Position numbers and translations under genes: made by a program. The notes under the pieces are model-generated. The model was not told the DNA's origin, searched no databases, and saw nothing but the letters and a program-made list of their open reading frames with translations. A DNA stretch of 12,086 nucleotides from Victivallales bacterium (lineage in GTDB: Bacteria; Verrucomicrobiota; Lentisphaeria; Victivallales; JAUVCU01), in assembly GCA_029934175.1 (NCBI GenBank), contig JAOZMT010000028.1:1-12086 (forward strand). The letters run 5' to 3'. Position 1 is the stretch's first letter. The number at the start of each line of letters is the position of its first letter. Below, piece by piece: positions 6,840 to 12,086 of this stretch.

Positions 6840-8831
6840 TTAATTCTCCTTTAAATATTTATTTGTAAAAGTTAAAATTCTTCTATTTTCTTTCTTCCAA
6901 TTACGAATTGTTTTATGTTTTATTCGTTTCCCCTGTTTTAATTTTTCGTGAACGCCAATAATAACAGAATCACTAGGCAAATGATGAATAAAAGATGCTT
7001 TTCTAATAATGATAGAAAATAACTCAATATTAGGTTCTAATACCATTATTTTAGCCTTAGGCATAAGTTTTGAAAATTCTTGAATATGAAACCAACAACC
7101 TGGGTATTCAAAAATTACAGCATCTTGTTGCATATTATATTGTGTTTTTGAAATAAAGTCTTTAACTTCTTTTTTTGCACCACCTTCAATATATTCTTTA
7201 TTTCCATAGTATAACGGATTTAATTTTCCGTTTATTAATTGTGAGATAAAAGGAAGCCCTTGATTATTTGATAATATTTGAAAATCTGCACAGTTCGCAA
7301 TACTATAATTGCTTTGCTTTAAAAAATCGGCAAATTCAGGGTTAGATTTATTTATAAACTCAATTGCTATATTTTTAAAGGCTAAATAATCAAGAGATTG
7401 ATCAGTTGTTAGTTTATTTTCACTTGTTAAATCATTTTTAAAATCAGTTATTAAATCTTTAATATATGACTGTTTAAATGATTTTAAGTTGTTAGAATCA
7501 AATAAAATATTTTCAGTATAATTAGATGCCATATCTATGAAAGGTTGAATTAATGTATTATTATTATTTCCTTTTATAAACTCTTCTAATTGATTTATAA
7601 GTTCATTTATTAAATTTTCATCAAAATTATTATTTATTTTTTTTACTTTGAAACTTTTAGCCTGTGATGAAAATTGCTTCCCAAAATCATCAAGAGAAAT
7701 TCTAGTAGTGTTATTTATAACAGCACCTTTCTCTGTAGCATTGTATATATTGACATCTTTGTTTTGAACTTTAATTGCACAAATCGCAGATTCTATACCC
7801 CTTCGTATTTTATCGAACATCTCTGTGGTCGCTAGAGTTTCACCGTCATAACCAACGGTATCAATAAATTTTATAGAGTTATCGACTCTTTCATTTTCTC
7901 CACCACCTATATGAATTTGTTTAGGATTATAAAAAGATAAATCATTACCTATCAAAACAATATTGTTGCTTATTTCAGTTGCAAAATCTATAGCAGTTGA
8001 GGTTACACTAATAGAAGTGATTATTTCAGGTAAGTCAATATTTAAAATCTTTAAAAGATTATTGAATTCATAAGAATTTGCTTTTTTCCAAATAACAGTA
8101 TCAAAAAATCCAGTTTTTTGTGGAGCAAGAGGTGTAGTTGCTACTAAAATGGATTTGCATTTTTCATTATCCCAAATATTATTAGATTCAATCTCAACAA
8201 TAAAATCAGGCATTATTTTAGCATTGATTAAAGACTTCATTGCTTTGCCTACAGCAATTATATAAAATTTATCAGCATTCTTTTTAAGAAAGTTAAGTTG
8301 TTTAGCTAAAGATGGTCCAGCAGAGCAAATAATGCTTGCTGTTTTTTTATTCTCCACAAATACTTTATAATTATGTTTAATAATATTTTTTAGATTAAAT
8401 AAAGAAGAACGAAATTTTATCAAACCTGTATTAAGTTCATTTATTTGTGTTGATATTCCTTCATAAATAGCTTTAGTTACATCATTTACATCAGTGTTTT
8501 TTGATAAAGATTCATCTGTTAAAAACTGCACATCTCGCAACTTAATACACATTGTTGCAACCACTAATCTTTTCATAGATAACTCATTTATTAGTGGAAA
8601 TGGAAATGTTAATGAATCTATAGTTTCTTTTATGACTTCATCTTTATTGCATTCAGCAGGATTATCAAAAATATAAAACAAACAAGTTTTTTCAGATAAT
8701 TGTTTGCGTATAGAATGCAATTTTTCTTTATTCCATTTTCCTAAAAAAACAATTAGTTTTTTGTCATTGTTATCTTTATTAAATAAAATAAAATTATTTA
8801 ATAATGTATCATATAGATCAGAATAGGTCAT
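6840..8831 (-). CDS. DUF115 / Maf-type (motility-associated factor) glycosyltransferase-like protein
   Basis: This 663-residue protein contains the DUF115 core found in Maf flagellin glycosyltransferases and in archaeal MptE-like pterin pyrophosphokinases. Seen: a weak N-terminal Rossmann-like part (26-56), then CSAGPSL (169-175), PDFIVEIES (208-216), IGNDLSF (294-300) and NATEKGAVI (364-372). A helical region follows, then a segment (about 537-640) with VIFEYPGCW and VLEPNIELF (597-605), which resembles the module normally N-terminal to DUF115. No signal peptide or membrane segment is seen. Maf proteins transfer nonulosonic acid sugars to flagellin, but no flagellar or sugar-synthesis gene is present here, so donor and acceptor are unknown. 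Its ATG overlaps the kinase stop (ATGA, 8828-8831) and no Shine-Dalgarno site is visible, indicating translational coupling. Confidence 0.8.
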   Translation of the reverse strand: MTYSDLYDTLLNNFILFNKDNNDKKLIVFLGKWNKEKLHSIRKQLSEKTCLFYIFDNPAECNKDEVIKETIDSLTFPFPLINELSMKRLVVATMCIKLRDVQFLTDESLSKNTDVNDVTKAIYEGISTQINELNTGLIKFRSSLFNLKNIIKHNYKVFVENKKTASIICSAGPSLAKQLNFLKKNADKFYIIAVGKAMKSLINAKIMPDFIVEIESNNIWDNEKCKSILVATTPLAPQKTGFFDTVIWKKANSYEFNNLLKILNIDLPEIITSISVTSTAIDFATEISNNIVLIGNDLSFYNPKQIHIGGGENERVDNSIKFIDTVGYDGETLATTEMFDKIRRGIESAICAIKVQNKDVNIYNATEKGAVINNTTRISLDDFGKQFSSQAKSFKVKKINNNFDENLINELINQLEEFIKGNNNNTLIQPFIDMASNYTENILFDSNNLKSFKQSYIKDLITDFKNDLTSENKLTTDQSLDYLAFKNIAIEFINKSNPEFADFLKQSNYSIANCADFQILSNNQGLPFISQLINGKLNPLYYGNKEYIEGGAKKEVKDFISKTQYNMQQDAVIFEYPGCWFHIQEFSKLMPKAKIMVLEPNIELFSIIIRKASFIHHLPSDSVIIGVHEKLKQGKRIKHKTIRNWKKENRRILTFTNKYLKEN
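6846..6850 (-). promoter_or_regulatory. Ribosome binding site of the Fic gene
   Basis: AGGAG on the minus strand, 10 nt upstream of the ATG at 6835 and inside the last codons of the Maf-like gene. It is the best Shine-Dalgarno match in the operon and fixes the Fic start. Confidence 0.65.
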
Positions 8832-11515
8832 TTTAGTAAAAAGAATTCTTTTTTTGTTAGTTTACCTTTAAGTGGTGTTGTGATATACTTTAAATTTGGT
8901 AAAAATTGTAATAATTGAATTTCAGTCATATTATCAGATATTTTAATCTCTTCTAGACTATTTATCTCTTCGATACCTTTAAGAGAAGTTAAAAGAGGGC
9001 AATATAAAATGTTTAAAGATTTTAATGAAGATGAATTCAAACTGTTAATTGAAGCTATATCAGTATGAGATATATTTAAATCCTGTAATGATAAATTCTT
9101 TAAAGATGAAAAATCTGAAATTTTATTGTAAGATAAATCTAATTTTTTTAATTGCTTCATCTTGCTTAAACTTGATATATCAGATATTTGATTTTTAGAG
9201 CAATTTAATATATGGATTGGTGAATTTTCTAAAAAATTTAAATTTGTTATTTTATTGTTTGAAATATTTAATGATGCAATATTCAATTTGTTTAAAAGTG
9301 GAATTCTTGCAATATTTAAGTTCGATAAATTAAGTTGTTTAATATTTTTCATACTTGCGATAAGGACTAACAAACGATTGGTTTCAATATTTGTTAAATC
9401 AAATTTTTTATTATAAAGAAATTGTATGGGGACTTTTGAAGAAGAATCTGTTTCTAATGCTTTTTGGCACAAGTCAAAAGCTTTTTCATAATTTCCATCG
9501 TTCCAATACACTATAGATTCAAGTTCAATAAATTCTTGTTTATATTTAAACGAATCTAACTCGGTTTCTATCTCTAATTTGATTTTTCCCATATATTTAT
9601 TTCTAATTGCTTTATCTTTTATCTTTGTTGCAGCTGTTTGAAAGGCATATAAAAGTGCTTTTTGTGCAATTTCTGTCTTATTGTAATTTTCTGCAATAGT
9701 TAAATATTTATTAATTGCTTCATCAAAATGATTTGTTTCAATTAAGGCACTACCTGCAATTAGAGGGCTTGCTTTTTCAGGTAATGATAACCTAGACACT
9801 TTCAATGATACTAAATGTGCAAAATTAGAGTATGCACGAATCGCAAATTTATTTAAATTTCTTCCTGTTATAGGAAAGGAATCAACAGAGTTTAAAACTC
9901 TTTTCCCATCAATATACATTGATAATACCTGTTCGTGTCTTATGATTTTAATTGTATATATTTTATTCTCTTCATAAGTAAAATTATCTATAGCAATGAT
10001 TTCATTGTTATCTTTTAATCTAGTTTTTAATATTAAATTTTTTTCACCGCTATAACCAGAGAACTGAAAGTTATATCCTACTGGCTTGCTCCATGTTGTA
10101 TCTGTTTTTTCTAGATTTGAATTAATACTTATTTCTATTGCATCAGGAGCTTTAGTTATTATAACTTTTAGTTCTAACATTATATTTTTAGCTTGTTGAA
10201 TATCTTTTAATGCTAGCCATTCATATTTTTCCATTTTTAAACCATACTTTGAAAATGTCCATGGTGCAGTTATATTATTTAAAAATTGATCCTTAAATAT
10301 TAAATTTTGTGTCTTTTTATTTTTTTTGAAATCTTGTGTGTAAATAGTATTCCACTTACTTTTTTGTTGCATTTTATCTTCAATAACATATTTGATAAAC
10401 ATAAATAATACAATTAATAAAATTGTTGAAAAAATTGATATAACTTTATGGCGAATAAAAAACAAACCTGTTTTTTTGAAGGTTGAAGCTTTTTCTGCAT
10501 GTGTCGCAAAACCAGTTAAATATGAGTTTATATCATTTATAAATTCATTAACGCTTTGATACCTATCTTCAGGATATAATGCCATAGCCTTTACAGCTAC
10601 TGCTTCTATAGTAGATGGTATTACTTTGTCAGGAGCTCTTTCTTTAGGAGGAATTATATTTCCTAATATAGTGTCATTGAGCATTTTAGAAGAACTTCGT
10701 TTTATTATAGATTTTTCATAAGTTAATAAAGTATAAAGAATAGCTCCGAGAGCATAAATATCAGTTGTTTCATTTTTTTTACTATTTTCACCAGCCGCTT
10801 GTTCAGGAGCCATATATCCTAGAGTTCCTTTTGCCACACCATCAAGAGTAACATTTATATTTGCATTTATTTCTTTATGGTTATCAAGAATAGTTACATC
10901 GTTATCATCGTCTTTTATTAACTTCGCTAATCCCCAGTCTAAAAGCAAAACTTCTCCATGTTTACCAAATTGTATATTTTCTGGTTTTAAATCAAGATGA
11001 ATTACTCCTTTGCTGTGTGCAAATCCTACAGCATAACAAACTCGTCTGAATGACCATACTAATGACTTTAAATTGTATCTTTCAAGATATTTTTTATCAC
11101 CAGCTTTCAATTTTTTTATAATGTCAGATAAAGTTTCACCTTTAAGTAATTTCATTGTAAAGTATGGAGAGCCAGAAGCATCTAAACCAATATCATGAAC
11201 AGGCACAATATTAGGGTGTTCAAGCATTGCTGTTATCTTTGCTTCTTTTATAAATCTATTTTTATCTTCAATTGAACTATTGTGAGATAATAGAACTGCC
11301 ATTGCAATATCTCGAGATGTATCTTTATCTTTGACTCGTAAAATCCTTTTCATTCCACCTTGATCTATGCTTTGTATAAAAGCATATTTCTTTTCTGGTT
11401 TTTGCGTTAAGTCTTTAAATAAATTCTCATCACTTGACTGGGTTATAGTATCTTTTAGTAGAATTGTAGAAGATTTTGACTTCTTTGTTTGTATAGTTGT
11501 TTTAATCGTTGTCAT
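8828..11515 (-). CDS. Transmembrane Ser/Thr protein kinase with predicted extracytoplasmic lectin-like, helical and LRR parts; lacks the beta3 lysine
   Basis: This 895-residue PknB-like kinase has its catalytic domain at about 44-330: glycine loop QGGMKRI (52-58), alphaC Glu91, HLDLKPEN (173-180; HRD Arg replaced by Leu), DWG (193-195), APE (236-238) and alphaF Asp252. The beta3 lysine is absent: IAMAVL (70-75) has Ala73 where VAIKVL has Lys. Lys56 in the glycine loop is 17 residues earlier, as in WNK kinases. One membrane helix (about 358-378) follows, then an outer part: a concanavalin-A/LamG-like beta region (about 388-577, with YIDGKRVL), a TPR-like helical stretch (about 584-690) and short leucine-rich repeats (about 722-880; SNNKITNL, SYNKISDF). 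Topology implies a sensor outside and a kinase inside. It is the first gene of a four-gene operon. The Shine-Dalgarno site is weak or absent. Confidence 0.93.
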   Translation of the reverse strand: MTTIKTTIQTKKSKSSTILLKDTITQSSDENLFKDLTQKPEKKYAFIQSIDQGGMKRILRVKDKDTSRDIAMAVLLSHNSSIEDKNRFIKEAKITAMLEHPNIVPVHDIGLDASGSPYFTMKLLKGETLSDIIKKLKAGDKKYLERYNLKSLVWSFRRVCYAVGFAHSKGVIHLDLKPENIQFGKHGEVLLLDWGLAKLIKDDDNDVTILDNHKEINANINVTLDGVAKGTLGYMAPEQAAGENSKKNETTDIYALGAILYTLLTYEKSIIKRSSSKMLNDTILGNIIPPKERAPDKVIPSTIEAVAVKAMALYPEDRYQSVNEFINDINSYLTGFATHAEKASTFKKTGLFFIRHKVISIFSTILLIVLFMFIKYVIEDKMQQKSKWNTIYTQDFKKNKKTQNLIFKDQFLNNITAPWTFSKYGLKMEKYEWLALKDIQQAKNIMLELKVIITKAPDAIEISINSNLEKTDTTWSKPVGYNFQFSGYSGEKNLILKTRLKDNNEIIAIDNFTYEENKIYTIKIIRHEQVLSMYIDGKRVLNSVDSFPITGRNLNKFAIRAYSNFAHLVSLKVSRLSLPEKASPLIAGSALIETNHFDEAINKYLTIAENYNKTEIAQKALLYAFQTAATKIKDKAIRNKYMGKIKLEIETELDSFKYKQEFIELESIVYWNDGNYEKAFDLCQKALETDSSSKVPIQFLYNKKFDLTNIETNRLLVLIASMKNIKQLNLSNLNIARIPLLNKLNIASLNISNNKITNLNFLENSPIHILNCSKNQISDISSLSKMKQLKKLDLSYNKISDFSSLKNLSLQDLNISHTDIASINSLNSSSLKSLNILYCPLLTSLKGIEEINSLEEIKISDNMTEIQLLQFLPNLKYITTPLKGKLTKKEFFLLK

Positions 11516-11585
11516 TTTAATAGTTAGTAAATTAAATTTTTATATTTTTTGTTATTGATATTGATATTTTTCCTGAAACTATTTA

Positions 11586-11613
11586 ACTATACTGCATAAT
11601 TCGCAAATTTCAA
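11586..11613 (-). promoter_or_regulatory. Candidate sigma70-type promoter of the kinase-Maf-Fic-sulfatase operon
   Basis: On the minus strand TTGAAA (11613-11608) and TATAGT (11591-11586) are separated by 16 nt. This predicts a leader of about 65 nt before the kinase ATG at 11515. It is the best promoter match upstream of the operon. Confidence 0.5.
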
Positions 11614-11696
11614 GGTTTATGCTGAGAAAATAAAATAATTATTGACAAAACAATTCAAGAATTTAAATACTTTTGAGCTATTTTAGTTTTCATTAT

Positions 11697-11744
11697 GTTC
11701 AGACCTCCCATTATGTTAAGCTTAACATAATGGGAGGTCTGAAC
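11697..11744. repeat. Perfect 48-bp palindrome (24-bp arms, no spacer)
   Basis: The bases at 11697-11720 are the exact reverse complement of 11721-11744, centred on AAGCTT. The sequence includes GACCTCCC and GGGAGGTC blocks, GC-rich for this window. A further CATTATGTT copy lies just outside (11691-11699). It could form a cruciform or a strong RNA hairpin. It is about 85 bp upstream of the kinase promoter candidate. No long T-run follows on either strand. Confidence 0.9.
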
Positions 11745-12086
11745 TTTACACTTTCTGACATCTAGGAATGGGATTTTAAATAAGATTTGGTTTATTTTAT
11801 TTTTTAATCCTGCAAATCTTTGCTAATAAAGCAGATGCAATTTTATTTATCTGTTGATTTTTACCAAAAAGTCAAGTCTATTATTAAACAGTTTGTTAAG
11901 TAAAGCACTTGACTTTTCAAACTTGAAATCAACACAACTAACAATGCTCATTAAACCTTACCTTATCGCTCGCTTAAAGCAGGCTCAGAGGTGAGTTTTT
12001 GCATTTTTCCAACTTGATATTACGCGAAATGCAGTTTTGATTTAAACCCCCTTAAAAAGCCAAATAGGAAATAAAAAAGTCAAGTA
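11745..12086. other. Non-coding right end with alternating 11-bp repeats
   Basis: I find no credible gene. The only notable structure is the AAAAGTCAAGT repeat set (11867-12085). A 16-codon frame at 11944-11994 has no ribosome binding site and is not called. The middle part (about 11940-12060) is slightly richer in GC than the rest and may be an RNA or a repeat remnant, but no family is recognised. Confidence 0.5.
11853..12085. repeat. AAAAGTCAAGT repeats in alternating orientation, possible small mobile element ends
   Basis: AAAAGTCAAGT occurs at 11867-11877 and 12075-12085, and its reverse complement at 11907-11917. The first pair is extended by GTTGATTT (11853-11860) against AAATCAAC (11926-11933), giving a bipartite stem. 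The 11907/12075 pair faces inward around about 157 bp, as the ends of a MITE-like element would. No transposase or duplicated target site can be seen; the right flank is cut by the window. Confidence 0.45.

Noticed and set aside
11642..11668. TTGACA on the plus strand as a promoter
   Set aside because: The best -10-like sequence (TTAAAT) is only 15 nt away and no plus-strand gene follows within the window.
11944..11994. 16-codon frame starting ATG CTC ATT
   Set aside because: It has no ribosome binding site, is very short and matches no known leader peptide.

Overview
The window is an AT-rich bacterial chromosome segment with two gene sets that converge near 4.6-4.7 kb. No rRNA, tRNA, CRISPR or transposase gene is visible. 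The style of the proteins points to the PVC group, most plausibly Lentisphaerota. The clues are a Ser/Thr kinase with a 'GGMK' glycine loop, a membrane segment and large C-terminal sensor modules, together with a formylglycine-type sulfatase. This assignment rests on recognised protein style, not on a marker gene.

Left end, 1-344: no gene. It holds a 15-bp inverted repeat (2-16 / 164-178) that encloses an imperfect palindrome (72-140), followed by a plausible sigma70-type promoter (264-291) and a Shine-Dalgarno site.

Plus-strand operon, 345-4590: a DRE-TIM aldolase-like metallolyase, nadC (quinolinate phosphoribosyltransferase) and a divergent UvrD/PcrA-family superfamily 1 helicase. The genes are packed with a TAATG overlap and a 5-nt gap. 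The helicase tail carries a near-perfect 48-bp tandem duplication.

Convergence zone, 4591-4733: a second palindrome sharing its core with the one at the left end, plus a bulged hairpin that may terminate transcription.

Minus-strand operon, 11515 to 4734: (1) a transmembrane Ser/Thr kinase with predicted extracytoplasmic lectin-like, helical-repeat and leucine-rich-repeat parts; (2) a DUF115/Maf-type glycosyltransferase-like protein; (3) a self-inhibited (class II) Fic protein; (4) a type I sulfatase. Spacing is an ATGA overlap, 4 nt and 17 nt, so the four are probably co-transcribed from a promoter near 11586-11613. The kinase lacks the invariant beta3 lysine, but has a lysine in the glycine loop exactly where eukaryotic WNK kinases carry their relocated catalytic lysine. 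The sulfatase reading frame has no usual start codon ahead of its essential metal-binding strand; a well-placed GGAG points to an ATT start, or else there is a one-base frameshift. Together these genes look like a surface-sensing and modification module whose purpose cannot be read from the sequence.

Right end, 11516-12086: no gene. It holds a perfect 48-bp palindrome (11697-11744) and three copies of an 11-bp sequence in alternating orientation, possibly the ends of a small non-coding mobile or repeat element.
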